From assembly GCA_006937955.1 (NCBI GenBank), contig SSNP01000059.1, positions 173,559 through 237,558 of the forward strand: a stretch of 64,000 nucleotides of DNA, written 5' to 3'. A program made the translations under genes and the position numbers. Positions 55,801-64,000 of this stretch are shown piece by piece; the stretch's first letter is position 1; the number at the start of each line of letters is the position of its first letter. This DNA is from Pachypanchax playfairii. Taxonomy: Eukaryota; Chordata; Actinopteri; Cyprinodontiformes; Aplocheilidae. The notes under the pieces are model-generated. The model searched no databases. It was not told where the DNA came from and saw nothing but the letters and a program-made list of their open reading frames with translations.

Positions 55801-57058
55801 CCTCGTGTATATATGATGGATGTTATGTTAGAGTCACAGCAGCTGTTGTTTACTGAGATCCCCCTGCGTTGCAGGTTTACCCAGCATGCCGATGGCACCT
55901 TGGTCATCAGCCCTCTGAGATCTGATGACTCTGGTGTTTACACATGTACAGCAGCCAGTCAGCAACATCTGGAACAGAGACAGCTGCAACTCAAAGTCCA
56001 AGGTCAACTTTATTACTAAATATATCACAACCAGTCGTTAACCTCCTCCAGACAATCCATAAACATGACATGTGGGTTTCTATCAGTTTACATTTACCAG
56101 CAGAGGGCAGCAAACAAACATCTGCTTTAGTCGATGCTCATAACCTGCATGAAATAAAAACATTACAGGAAGTGACAAGCTGTAGTTATATGATATATGT
56201 TTATATATTTGTATGAAATGAAAGTCTGAGAGGAGATTTGTTTTTGTTGTTTAGCAGATCTGAAGATCACCACAGCTCCAAATAACATCCAGGTAGTGGA
56301 AGGCAGTACAGCTCTGCTGCCCTGCGTGGTGTCCGGAGACAACGTTAATATCGGCTGGTCCAGGTACAGCTTCAGGTTTTTAACTGAATCCGACTCCTTT
56401 TGGTTCTCTTAATAAATGTAATAAAATATATTTAAATGACAACATCTGGGATAAGACATCATAAAACCATTTGGTGTTAAACGAGAGGTAATAAGACATC
56501 TTATAAACCTAATGGGGTTAAAGAAACTCTGTTTTGTTTATGTGTGTATTTTTGTTTGTTTTACAACAGGAATGGTGTACCTGTGCACCCAAACGGGCGT
56601 GACATCCTCACATCACCTGATGGAAGCCTGATCCTAAAAAACGTGAAGGTGTCTGATGAGGGAACCTACACCTGCAACGCCTACACGGGCATCTACTCTG
56701 TTAGTGCTACAGCTGAAGTGAGAGTCATTAAAGACACACAACAAGGTCAGAACAATTACATAGAACGATACAGTTGGAGTATATTTCACTAAGAATTGTT
56801 GGTACATTTTTGTTAATTTTAATACTTCTTCAGGTCATCATCTGACTTTCTATGTTTAACAGAAGTCTTGAACTTCCTTGTGCAGGTGCAGATGTTCTAC
56901 ATAACTGTGTGGACCAGAATGAACTTGCCAACTGTAAACTCATAGTTTACGCCCGTCTGTGCAACAACCAGTACTATTCTAGTTTCTGCTGTGCCAGCTG
57001 TGCCAAGCAGACACAGAAGAATGACAGATCAGGTCGACATGCATTCATGAACGCCTGA
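33465..57058 (+). CDS. papln: papln: papilin, secreted matrix glycoprotein
   Basis: Papilin is an extracellular-matrix protein of the ADAMTS-like family, found in basement membranes and without a metalloprotease domain. 26 coding exons (listed in the block entries) total 3633 nt, 1210 residues; every splice site is GT..AG and the phases agree. Order: signal peptide 1-20, TSR1 about 24-73, cysteine-rich and spacer 73-300, TSR2-5 about 303-537, three YGCC cassettes 591-695, Kunitz 706-756, Ser/Gly/Arg-rich linker 757-852, Ig 860-948, 975-1058 and 1059-1153, PLAC 1161-1195. Human papilin has 1278 residues with the same plan, and the same neighbour, PSEN1. Kunitz, Ig and PLAC together with the TSR/spacer set exclude ADAMTSL genes. 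No frameshift or stop interrupts it. Confidence 0.97.
33539..33627. repeat. (ATAAT)n microsatellite
   Basis: About 17 perfect pentanucleotide units, starting 23 bp after a papln donor. Confidence 0.97.
33628..34791 (+). other. papln: papln intron 2
   Basis: No repeat or gene recognised apart from the microsatellite at its start. Confidence 0.55.
34792..37792 (+). CDS. papln: papln TSR1 exons
   Basis: Exons 34792-34895 and 37732-37792 encode WDSWGPYGECSRSCGTGVTM and TDGGHNCVGPDKSYRSCNIQ, the first thrombospondin type 1 repeat, with the WxxWxxC..SCG core. The phase-2 junction completes an Arg codon. Confidence 0.96.
34896..37731 (+). other. papln: papln intron 3
   Basis: This 2.8-kb intron carries a 52-bp minisatellite at 36742-37520. 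The rest (34896-36741) is AT-rich with a poly-A run near 35705 and no recognisable element. Confidence 0.6.
36742..37520. repeat. 52-bp minisatellite, about 15 copies
   Basis: The unit contains 'ggtccagagtaggacactcc', 'tgatctaaaccatgcagg' and 'atagtggccctgga'. Early units carry attcctg, later ones gctcctg or actcctg, and the last ones 'aaacaatgcagg', so change is graded along the array. The unit resembles the terminus plus flank of a common fish hAT MITE ('gtggccct', 'ggac.c.cctg'). Confidence 0.97.
37983..40317 (+). CDS. papln: papln ADAMTS cysteine-rich and spacer exons
   Basis: Exons 37983-38085, 38204-38334, 39626-39749, 39841-39921 and 40001-40173 join in phase. Signature stretches are CSQFDGSDFQGKRYKWLPYY, CELNCMPRGENFYYRH, VVDGTPCHPGRGDICVDGIC, CLQCGGNGDSCYLV, GYNQMFIIPTGATSISI, NLRGEYYLNGHWVIEF and YYQRGAEG. 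They match the ADAMTS/ADAMTSL cysteine-rich and spacer modules, the part thought to contact matrix proteases and other matrix components. Confidence 0.95.
38335..39625 (+). other. papln: papln intron within the spacer region
   Basis: 1.3 kb of AT-rich intron with no recognisable element. Confidence 0.6.
40318..47718 (+). CDS. papln: papln TSR2 to TSR5 exons
   Basis: Exons 40318-40441 and 41488-41614 give TSR2 (YGSWSPCSKECGSG, then FQSRLVFCTIDSEAYPDYLC). 46361-46565 gives TSR3 (TGEWNSCSVTCGGGSQ). 47291-47467 gives most of TSR4 (SACSVTCGSGEQTRVVTC). 47568-47718 gives TSR5 (CTKSCGSGSRERQVIC). Trp and Cys positions are conserved, and WxxW motifs allow C-mannosylation. Phases agree at all junctions. 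Confidence 0.95.
40442..41487 (+). other. papln: papln intron inside TSR2
   Basis: Contains a short AC repeat (about 40537-40556), repeated 'gatcagtgatca' and 'gcgctgctgtg' words (40790-40870) and a GC-rich stretch near 41100-41270. It may be an old DNA element, but I could not define ends. Confidence 0.45.
42121..43759 (-). mobile_element. mariner-type element (DD41D), decayed
   Basis: The inverted ends start CAGGGTGGGCCATTTATATG (left) and end in the inverse with a few mismatches (right). TA precedes the left end; the right end has mutated. On the minus strand the transposase is broken into frames with stops and shifts: an N-terminal helix-turn-helix part (LTREERIEIVLISGERSNR), then NKQNHRYWSDTNPHW and KVMVWCGIWG, and a C-terminal part. 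Reading across the breaks, the last catalytic residues are two Asp about 41 apart (QQDGAPPH and TPLDF context), the DD41D group. It also carries 'aagatggccgacttcaaaat' in both subterminal regions. Confidence 0.82.
44380..45615 (+). pseudogene. LINE fragments, plus strand, interrupted
   Basis: About 44395-44455 encodes NHFIFNVNKTKEMIV and 45190-45570 encodes LRKIRSFNVCSQMLKIFFKS through VTQQQSVFSQKRLQ, both in the sense of the LINE at 24847-25980. The 3' end reads 'ggagattaataaagtatt'. A different LINE lies between the two parts in reverse. Confidence 0.75.
44465..45187 (-). pseudogene. second LINE (L2-like) fragment, minus strand, nested
   Basis: On the minus strand the sequence encodes RT motifs in order: PKTTCLNDYRSVVLTS, NTKLELLQDKLSQLLVPNST, CVLSPLLFSLYINSC, LLKFADDTTLISLISEG and VVDFKKN, with some stops. 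The FADD box marks it as a separate family from the SDD-containing plus-strand LINE. Confidence 0.75.
46566..47290 (+). other. papln: papln intron between TSR3 and TSR4
   Basis: AT-rich, with a poly-A/poly-T pair near 46790-46840. Nothing else recognised. Confidence 0.55.
47719..48452 (+). other. papln: papln intron after TSR5
   Basis: AT-rich sequence without a recognisable element. Confidence 0.55.
48453..51496 (+). CDS. papln: papln linker and YGCC cassette exons
   Basis: Exon 48453-48533 encodes VPSIQDPRGHDSRQ, similar in position to human VPSMQD. 50480-50678, 50915-50999 and 51373-51496 encode three cysteine cassettes: CSQSHYGCCQDGRTSAEG, CIQTSYGCCQDGVTAAQG and CRTTTYGCCFDRTTPSGG. Each is followed by a G..C about ten residues on. 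This repeat is specific to papilins. Junction phases (1, 2, 0, 1) agree. Confidence 0.93.
48770..48849. repeat. 20-bp tandem repeat, four copies
   Basis: The unit taatggtagctacagagccg is repeated four times with one or two changes. Confidence 0.95.
49761..49810. repeat. (AAT)n microsatellite
   Basis: About 16 perfect trinucleotide units. Confidence 0.97.
49915..50223. mobile_element. hAT-type MITE, 309 bp
   Basis: The ends are CAGGGCCGGTTCTGG and, in reverse complement, CAGGACCGGCCCTGAG. The flanking 8-mers tctgaccc at 49907-49914 and 50224-50231 are identical, as expected for hAT. Confidence 0.92.
51497..52133 (+). other. papln: papln intron before the Kunitz exon
   Basis: No recognisable element. 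Confidence 0.55.
52134..52590 (+). CDS. papln: papln Kunitz domain and low-complexity linker exon
   Basis: The exon encodes a Kunitz/BPTI domain with all six cysteines (706, 715, 731, 739, 752, 756) and the core FWYGGCHGNSNNF. The residue after the second cysteine, the P1 position of inhibitors, is Ser716 rather than Lys or Arg, so trypsin inhibition is unlikely; human papilin also lacks a basic residue there. A linker of about 95 residues rich in Ser, Gly, Arg and Ala follows. It ends in phase 2 at donor gtaaga, which fits the next exon. Confidence 0.93.
52591..53723 (+). other. papln: papln intron before Ig1
   Basis: 1.1 kb ending in a long pyrimidine tract. No element recognised. Confidence 0.55.
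53724..54085 (+). CDS. papln: papln Ig domain 1 exons
   Basis: Exons 53724-53882 and 53958-54085 encode an Ig-like domain with VVLPCRVS, TVEWRRDG, NGSLLVGP and SDSGWFLCVA. The last is the usual D.G.Y.C motif with Trp-Phe in the tyrosine region. Phase 2, then 1. Confidence 0.93.
54086..54816 (+). other. papln: papln intron between Ig1 and Ig2
   Basis: AT-rich, nothing recognised. Confidence 0.55.
54817..56002 (+). CDS. papln: papln linker and Ig domain 2 exons
   Basis: Exon 54817-54871 is a short Pro-rich linker (GPPQLVPTSLPKDGPS). 55009-55155 and 55875-56002 encode an Ig domain with AVTLPCTI, SIQWTKDG, DGTLVISPLRSDDSGVYTCT. Phases agree at each junction. Confidence 0.93.
55156..55874 (+). 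other. papln: papln intron within Ig2
   Basis: AT-rich, nothing recognised. Confidence 0.55.
56255..56745 (+). CDS. papln: papln Ig domain 3 exons
   Basis: Exons 56255-56363 and 56570-56745 encode TALLPCVVSGDNVNIGWSRN, then PDGSLILKNVKVSDEGTYTC and NAYTGIYSVSATAEV, a typical I-set Ig domain closely matching human papilin. Confidence 0.95.
56886..57058 (+). CDS. papln: papln PLAC domain and stop
   Basis: The exon encodes NCVDQNELANCKLIVYARLC and NNQYYSSFCCASC, the six-cysteine PLAC (protease and lacunin) domain that closes papilins and several ADAMTS proteins. The TGA is at 57056-57058. Confidence 0.96.
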
Positions 57059-57074
57059 CTTTCAAATGTAGAAC

Positions 57075-57395
57075 TCCATCCATCCATCCATTTTCTTCCG
57101 CTTCATCCGGGGCCGGGTCGCGGAGGCAGCATTCTGAGCAGAGATGCCCAGACCTCCTTATCCGTGCACACCCCCTCCAGCTCAGCTGGGGGGACCCCAA
57201 GGCATTCACGGCCAGCCGAGAGACATAGTCCCACCAGCGCGTCCTAGGTCTTCCCGGAGGCATCCTCCCAGTGAGACATGCCCGGAACACCTCCCCCTGG
57301 AGGCGTCCAGGAGGAATCCAAAACAGATGCCCAAGCCACCTCAACTGGCTCCTCTCGATGTGGAGGAGCAGCAGCTCAACTCCGAGAACTCCTGT
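57075..57395 (-). pseudogene. RTE/Rex3-like LINE 3' fragment in papln 3' UTR
   Basis: On the minus strand it encodes RSQLRWLGHLFWIPPGRLQ, FRACLTGRMPPGRPRTRWWD and YVSRLAVNALG, the C-terminal part of RTE-clade reverse transcriptases, and ends in GGATGGATGG repeats at 57075. It starts 16 bp after the papln stop codon, so it is probably transcribed as part of the papln 3' UTR. Confidence 0.88.
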
Positions 57396-57483
57396 TTCTG
57401 TCAAAATGTTTTTAAACACTGGATGAGATGTGTATAAAATGTATTCACTAATGAAACTTTATTTTTTTAAAGGGGAACTATTT

Positions 57484-57489
57484 AATAAA
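57484..57489 (+). terminator. papln: papln poly(A) signal candidate
   Basis: AATAAA 426 bp after the stop codon. Another is at 57591-57596. Either would include the RTE fragment in the transcript. Confidence 0.5.
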
Positions 57490-57599
57490 GATGTTTAAAC
57501 GAGGAATGTTTAACATTCAGCACTTTGTTCAGAAATTCTGTAAAATACAAATGAAACCAGTAGGAACTGCAGAATGTGAGGATGCACTAAAATAAAATG

Positions 57600-58399
57600 A
57601 TTGTTTTTAACTGCTACATCTCTGTTTTATCACGATTTTTCTTTCTGGATATTCAAATGGTAAAACTTTAATTTGACTGTTTTAACGTGATCCCAACTGT
57701 TTCTTATTAAATATTCATAATGATGGTTTTACTTGTCGTATATGGAACACACACTGAACTGAGTTCTTTAATGTTTATTTTTATGGAAGTGACTGAGATT
57801 AAAATACATATTTTGTTAAAACCCGTGTGAACTCTATTTCTTCTTACTGTTTACTTAAATTGTGCAGCTCAATTCTTTTTAAGCATTTTTACTCTTTGTA
57901 GTTATTATTAGTTGTATAAATTAGATCTCCTGATGTTTGAAATTTCTCATTTCAGTCAAGCAAATTTAAGGACTAAACTAAGGCTGTTAATCTGATGACT
58001 GGAGTTTCACGGCACAAATAAAACTTCTTCCCTGCAAAAAGGATTTTGAAATATTGAGTTTTATAATCACTAAAATAAAATGTAATTAGTCCTCAGGCAA
58101 AACTAAAATATGTAAAAAATAGGATGAAGATGGGTACAGTAATACAAGTTATTGGAATTCAAAGCAATTCAAAGCCAATTTTATTTTAAGACATGCAGAG
58201 TTGATGTACTGTGCACAAAACAACAGGTAATATTACATTACAACTTTAAAGCAGATAAAACAAAAAAATTCCCCCTGCAAAAATAAATAAATAAAAAAAC
58301 AAAACAAAACAAAACAGCAAGTAGGAAACTATATCCGCTGTTGTTTTACTGGGTTTTTAATTCACCACATTTTACCAAACTCTATACTATCTGTTGTCC
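57600..58399. other. AT-rich intergenic sequence after papln
   Basis: No gene or classifiable repeat. Confidence 0.5.
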
Positions 58400-58519
58400 G
58401 AGTGCCAATTATAAAGGACAAAACAGGGAAGATAAACAGTAAGGAGAACTACCGGCCCATTGCCCTGACCAGAACCCTGTCCAAGGTTCTGGAGAGAGCT
58501 ATTTACTCCTTTTACCTTA

Positions 58520-60478
58520 ATCTTCATGTTCCTCCAGCAACAGGTCGAGGAGGAGGAGTAGCTGCTATTTTCCAGTCAGGTCTATTGATTAGCTCTAGAC
58601 CAGTTTTTAGTTATAATTATTTTGAATCTATGACCCTCAGTATTTCTCACCCAAATTGGAAATCAGAGGAACCTATTTTACTTGTTGTTGTATATCGTCC
58701 ACCAGGTGCTTATTCTGAGTTTGTGTCTGAATTTTCAGTCTTTTTATCAGAACTATTATTGAAATCTGATAAAGTCATTATAGTGGGAGATTTCAATATT
58801 CATGTTGATGAATCAATGAAGCCTGATGAGACCAACCAGCTGCAGAGATTACAAGCTTGTCTGTCACGGTGCTGTGAAGGCTTGGGGCTGGACCCAAGAT
58901 GCAGGCAGGCACGGGAGGCTCAAAACTCAAAGTTAATATGTTTAATCAGAAATCAAAAGGCTGACAAGGCAGCAAAAACACTTACATGTGGGGGGGACAC
59001 AGGAGGAGAAACTCACAGCACATAAGACGACACTCTGACAACTTAAACATAACTGACACACCCTTTTATACTCCCACAACACAAAGGACAGCAATCAACC
59101 CGAATGAAAAACACCTGGAGAAAAGAGAGAGGGTAACGGGCAACAGCTGAGAAACAAAGAGAATTGGGAGCACAGCATGTGAACACAATAATCAAACTAC
59201 AAGGGAAAGCTACAGGAGGGCAAGAAAAAACAACAAAACTGTCACACAGAACATGGATCGTGACATTGTCTTAATGATGTAAAACGTTGGATGACGTTTA
59301 ATTTTTTGCTTTTAAATTCAGACAAGACAGAGGTTGTGACTTTTGGGCCTGAGAATCTTAGGAACAAGTTGTGTAGTCCGTCATCAACGTTGGATGGCAT
59401 TAATTTGGCCTCCAACAAGAAGGTAAAGAACCTGGGTGTTATCTTTGACCAGGACATGTCCTTTAGTTCTCATATAAAGCATGTTACCAGGACGGCCTAC
59501 TTCCACCTGCGTAATGTTGCTAAAATTAGGAGCATTTTGAATCAAAGGGATGCAGAAACATTAGTTCATGCATTTATTACTTCTAGACTTGATTACTGTA
59601 ATTCTTTATTATCAGGATGTTCTAATAGTGCTGTTAAAGGCCTCCAGCTGATCCAAAATACTGCTGCCAGAGTTCTGATGAGAGTTAGAAGGAGAGATCA
59701 TATTTCTCCTGTTTTAGCATCACTTCATTGGCTCCCTGTAAGGTCTAGAATAAAGTTTAAGGTTTTACTTTTGACGTATAAGGCCTTGAACGACCAAGCT
59801 CCAGCTTATATTAAAGATCTTATTGTTCCATATGCTCCTAACAGAGCACCTCACTCTCAGACTGCAGGTCTGCTTGTAGTTCCTAGAATTTCTAAAAGTA
59901 GAATGGGAGGAAGAGCTTTTAGTTATCAGGCTCCTCTCCTGTGGAACCAGCTTCCACTTTTTATCCGTGAGGCAGACACCTTGTGTAGTTTTAAGAATAG
60001 ACTTAAAACTTTCCTTTTTACACAATCCTATAGTCAGGGTTAGCTTGGGTTCTCTTGATCCATCCCTTTAGTTATGCTGCTATAGGTTTAGACTGCCGGA
60101 GGACATACTGCATGTTTGCTTTGATTGTTACTGCCGCCATTAACTGTTTCTCTGTTTATCTTTCTATAGACATGACGACTGGTCCAAATCCATCGGTGTT
60201 TGTCTCTTTCCTGTCAGCTCAGACCCCAGTCGGCTGAGGCAGAAGGCCGCCCATCCTGAGCCGGGTTCTGCTAGAGGTTTCTTCCTGTTAAAAGGGAGTC
60301 GTTCCTTTCCACTGATGCCAATCGTGCTGCTCAGGATGGGGGATTGTGCTGAATTAACAATTCAACCCCGTCAGCTGGTTCCTTAGATAGAAAATGTTTT
60401 ATTATTAATTGGTAAATTTTCCGAAAAAGGCCTTGAAATGACTTTGTTATGAACTGGTGCTTCATAAATAAATAAACT
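58520..60478 (+). pseudogene. L2-like LINE inside the outer LINE, internally deleted
   Basis: 58545-58830 encodes part of an apurinic endonuclease (ATGRGGGVAAIFQSGLLISS, VVVYRPPGAY, VIIVGDFNIHVDES). The sequence then jumps to the RT connection region (DETNQLQRLQACL, and after another insertion DVKRWMTFNFLLLNSDKTEV). 59291-60043 gives the C-terminal half, including DYCNSLLSGCSNSAVKGLQL and ASLHWLPVRSRIKFKVLLLT. The 3' UTR ends 'cataaataaataaacttg'. Most of the RT catalytic core is missing. Confidence 0.85.
58862..59265. mobile_element. LTR-like element (solo LTR?) inside the L2
   Basis: This 404-bp insert begins TGTCACGGTG and ends ATCGTGACA. It is flanked by the 5-bp duplication ttgtc at 58857-58861 and 59266-59270. 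TG..CA ends with a 5-bp duplication fit a solo LTR. The extended inverted match of about 9 bp could alternatively mean a DNA MITE. There is no ORF. Confidence 0.7.
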
Positions 60479-61609
60479 TGAAACATATCTTGACAAGACT
60501 GAAGGAGTTTGTTGTCACATGTGACTATCAATTTGGATACAAAACCAAATTAGATACAAATATGTGTGTTTTTGCACTAAAGGAAATATTGGATTTCAAC
60601 AATAAACATAATACTAATGTTTTTACATGTTTTATTGATGCTTCAAAAGCACTCGACCATGTTAATCATGAAAAGTTGTTTTGCAAATTGTTCAATAGAA
60701 GAGTACCAAAATATTTAGTGAGAATTATAGTGTATTGGTAAACTCTGTTTGTAATGGTGTACAACAAGGCAGTATTCTGTCCCCTTGCCTTTTTAATGTG
60801 TATATGGATGATTTGTCCAGATTGTTGAAGTAGGACTGGATGTCGGGTTGGAAATATTACTGTGACTAACTGTGATGTATGCAGACAATTTGGTAATCTT
60901 CAGTCCATATAATGCTGGTCTGCAACAACTACTAAGAATCTGTTCACAATACGTTTTGGACTTGATATTATGTATAAAGTAATAACAAAATAGCATCATG
61001 ATTATCAGAAGCCGAGGACAAAAAACTTTCTGTCCCCGATTTTTTTTGTTTGTATCCTACCAGTTTGTGATGAGGTAAAATATTTGGGAGAGTGCTGACC
61101 TGTCAGACGACAGAGACAATTTATAGGCAGCGTTGTCTGCAATATGTTCAGGCTAACATGCTAACCCGCAAGTTTCACATGTATCTGTTAAAATAACACA
61201 GTTTAAAGCATTTTACACCGCCATGTATTGTTCTCATCTGTGGTGGAATTATAGAAAAAGCAGCTTACATAAACTTCAGGTGGCATATAATGATGGTCTG
61301 AGGCTGCTGTTGAAGGTGCCTCGTTCGAGCAGAGCCAGTCAGATGTTCATATACAGTATGCTGGTATTCCCTCCCTGCTGCAGTGCTCCTCAACCTCATG
61401 CATGTGTCGACTGACAGACTCAGAAAACTACATCATTTTCTGTCTGACTAACATGAATCTGTTGTAACACTGGAGGAGTATAACTAATTCTGTATTGTGT
61501 TGTTTTTAACTGTTTTTATAGTTGTTCATGCTTTTTTAATTCTTTTAATTTTTTAAACTATGGACATCATTGTTTCTGGAATAAAGTATGATGATGATGA
61601 TGATGAAAA

Positions 61610-61885
61610 CAACACAAGAACTAGAAAAGCTCTCAGAGAGCGCAGACCTCTGCCAAGTGGACATATTGTAGAAAGTACTATGTCCGTATTCTTAAAAAAG
61701 TTCCTGGATCCAGACGGTAATCCAGATCACCCCCAAAATCGAATCAATTCTTCCTTGGGTCATTTCTGACCTTTCTTGAAAATTTCATACAAATCCATTC
61801 ATTAGTTTTAGAGTTATCAGACAGACAGACAGACAGACCCTGATGAAAACCTTGCCTTACCTGCTTGGCGGAGGTAACAAAGCAG
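61610..61885. repeat. dispersed repeat with CAGA run and GGCGGAGGTAA end
   Basis: 'gacagacagacagacagacc' precedes 'cttggcggaggtaacaaag', the end of a repeat known from fish and other animals. Its upstream part ('cctggatccagacggtaatc', 'ttccttgggtcatttctgac') fits the same family. I cannot name it. Confidence 0.55.
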
Positions 61886-62430
61886 GAAACCATCAAATGT
61901 AGAAAAATAACGAGACCTAAGTGTTCTGCACATATTTTCTGTGATTTCCGTCTGACTCGTGAGTCAGACGTAACCCTCGTAACCCTAACAGAGAAAATAA
62001 AAATTGTTTAGAAAGTGTCATGAGAGGACAAACAGTGTTGGAGGAAGGTTCTAAATCTCTACAACAAATACACCAACTTCTACAAAAAGCAGTTGATCAG
62101 AACATCTGGAAGATCTGGAAACAGAGGGAGAGAGGAAGACTGGTACAGGAGTCAATTTATCTGGTTCCAGACTGACAGTAATTTACCATTGAATTAATTA
62201 AGGCTGATCGCCTCTTTATAATTATTAAAAAATATGTTTTTAATCTTATAAATATTTCTTGTAAATCAATCCAGAGCTTTCCCTTTAGTTATGCTTCTGT
62301 CCATAACTGCTGTCTCTTTATTCTTTATTATTATTACTGCCATTAAAATCTTTGTGGTATCAAAAGCAATTGCCACACACCTGTCCTCCACCTGGACTGG
62401 GTCAAAATGACCCGAGGACAATGTGAGGGT
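61886..62430. other. intergenic, nothing recognised
   Basis: No gene or classifiable repeat. Confidence 0.45.
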
Positions 62431-62439
62431 GAACTTTAA

Positions 62440-62840
62440 CACTGTTTATCTTTCTATAGGTAAGACAACTCGCCCAAAGCCGTCTGTGTTTATCTGCATT
62501 TCTATCCTGTTCTCTTGAACCCAGTTGGGTGAGATAGAACTCATCCTGGTTCTGCTGGAAGTGTCTTCCTTTTAAAAAGGACTCATTTCTTTCCACTGTC
62601 ACCAATCTGATCTGCTCAGGATGGGGATTGTGTTGAAATGATGATTCAGTCTAATCAGATGGTTTCTTTAGATTAGAAACTATTTATTATTTGGCATTTT
62701 ATTTATTGAATCAATAACATATTAAAACTGAGTTTAACTGTTTGTATAAAACTAATTTAAAATCTGGACTGGAACTGGACATTTAAAGTGGCCTTGAAAT
62801 GAAATGTTGTAAACTGGTGCTTAATAAAACAGAACGGAAT
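62440..62840 (+). repeat. L2-like LINE 3' UTR fragment
   Basis: 'cactgtttatctttctatag', 'gttctgctggaagtgtcttcc', 'catttctttccactg', 'tgctcaggatgggg' and 'cttgaaatgaaatgttgtaaactgg' parallel the 3' UTR of the L2 copy at about 60140-60480. No coding part remains. Confidence 0.75.
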
Positions 62841-64000
62841 TCATTTCAACTTTGGCATATTCAGCAAAAATATAATAATAAATATATATATAAATAAATA
62901 AATGTATGTATAACGTAGATTAAAACATCATGTCACTGGCTTATAATAAAAAGGAAATACTGTAAATAATAATTGTTTCTGGGGTAGAAAATAAATATTT
63001 TTAGTCAGAATAATTCACTGAATTTCGGACCGATCAGTAAATTTAAATCTTTATAACCAGATATTGTTGAATGGTTCTCATTAGCTTTTTCATGTGATGA
63101 ATTTAGCAGCTTATATGAATAATGTGATAAGATGCAGGTGCAACTTCTGTTAGTACTTCACAGATGCTGCTTCCTGTTTTGGACAAACACTTGTAGAAGA
63201 AGCTTAAGTTATGTTTTTAGTATAATTCTATTAGAAACATAATCTCATGTAGTTGTTTACATATAAATTCTAAGAAAACACTATAAATTATATAAAATAT
63301 AATATATTATATATATATAAAACTGTGTTGTGTCTGTAGAAATAATCACATGTAAAACTTTCAGATCACATTTTTAGCTTCAGTTGACAGAAGTGGATGT
63401 TTTTGCCAGCTGTTTTTTTAAAGACGAGCTAAGTGAATGTTGGGGGTGTTTTTGCACAGATGCAGGTGCACCCAGAGAACCGGAGGTTGTGGTTAAGTGG
63501 AAGGTTGCACCTCTGCTGTTTCTCAGCATGGAGAGCGAGCTGCAGGCTGCTTCTGTTACCACATCCTGTCCTCTGCTGTCAGTCTCTACACCTCTGCAGG
63601 TTTCATGACCCACTTTGTCTTCATCACCAGCAACAGCTCTGACCTTCATCTCTGTACAGATGAGCACGCTGACTTCCTGTGGTTGACGCTTACTTTCCAA
63701 ACAGCATTGTTAGAACTAAAGATCTGAATAGAGGTGGGAGACTTTAAGCTGCAGGAAACAACTAAAACATCTTTGGAACAACTGATGCATGAAGACGTGA
63801 GAGGAGTCATAGAAAGTTTTATCTGATCCTCGTTATGAGTTGTTATATGTGTAATTCTCTTATTGCTTTACAGTTTTATAACTAAGTGATTCAATTTTAA
63901 TCTTTTTCTAAAACAAAAAAAGTCTAAATTGAATAAAAACGAAAGTCTGCCCACATTGTCTTCAGCACTTTTATTTAAAAGCAGATTAAGCTAAACAAGC
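62841..64000. other. window end, no gene recognised
   Basis: AT-rich, with an ATATA tract near 63295-63320. The GC-richer block 63400-63700 has short open frames on both strands but no recognisable domain or convincing splice sites, so I leave it uncalled. Confidence 0.45.

Larger units (their letters stand above)
58400..61608 (+). pseudogene. non-LTR retrotransposon relic (outer LINE), interrupted
   Basis: 58402-58500 encodes IIKDKTGKINSKENYRPIAL and TRTLSKVLERA, the beginning of a reverse transcriptase. The same protein resumes at about 60490: VVTCDYQFGYKTKL, CFIDASKALDHVNHEKLF, then degenerate GVQQGSILSPCLF and YMDDL. A C-terminal part follows (LQVAYNDGLRLLLKVPRSS, 61280-61340), then the tail 'ggaataaagtatgatgatga' at about 61579-61608. 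A separate L2 element separates the halves. Several stops show that it is dead. Confidence 0.75.

Noticed and set aside
33465..57058. Possibility that the TSR gene is an ADAMTSL or ADAMTS gene
   Set aside because: No metalloprotease domain is present, and YGCC cassettes, Kunitz, three Ig and PLAC domains together are specific to papilin.
63380..63727. Overlapping short frames suggesting an exon near the window end
   Set aside because: No frame shows a recognisable domain, the frames compete on both strands, and splice sites are unconvincing.

Overview
The window is teleost fish genomic DNA. It carries two multi-exon vertebrate genes in tandem on the + strand, with introns of 0.1 to 6 kb and GT..AG junctions throughout. 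The rest holds fish-type transposons: Tc1/mariner, hAT, Harbinger-like, L2- and RTE-type LINEs and tRNA-derived SINEs. All exon joins were made by hand from splice sites and reading phase.

Positions 302-16350 hold psen1 (presenilin-1), the catalytic subunit of gamma-secretase. Ten coding exons join to 478 codons. Both catalytic aspartates (D267, D396) and the PAL motif (444-446) are present. Its introns carry two near-identical Tc1/mariner copies with DD36E spacing in opposite orientations, an intact DD34E Tc1 copy, two small hAT elements, a Harbinger-derived element and one SINE inserted in another.

Positions 16351-31000 lie between the genes. They hold the psen1 3' UTR, a 90-codon coiled-coil ORF of unknown identity (20014-20286), LINE fragments, and two arrays of the same 36-bp minisatellite (about 10 copies at 18.5 kb, about 80 at 21.2-24.2 kb). 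The repeat unit appears to come from the C-terminal codons of a LINE reverse transcriptase. A 2.1-kb hAT element with a perfect 8-bp target duplication contains a second intact DD34E Tc1.

Positions about 31050-57500 hold papln (papilin), a secreted extracellular-matrix protein. One non-coding and 26 coding exons join to 1210 codons: signal peptide, TSR1, ADAMTS-type cysteine-rich and spacer region, four more TSRs, three YGCC cysteine cassettes, a Kunitz domain, three Ig domains and a PLAC domain. PSEN1 followed by PAPLN in the same orientation is also the human order, which supports calling the first gene psen1 rather than psen2. The introns contain a 52-bp minisatellite, a decayed DD41D mariner, LINEs, hAT elements and microsatellites.

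Positions 57059-64000 are downstream of papln. An RTE/Rex3-like fragment lies in the 3' UTR, followed by a three-level nest (LINE, then L2, then LTR-like element) and other repeat remnants. No further gene was recognised.

I found no convincing new biological system. The best leads are the LINE-derived minisatellites with a 1.76-kb higher-order duplication, the intact and probably recent Tc1-type elements including the DD36E family, and the unassigned coiled-coil ORF.
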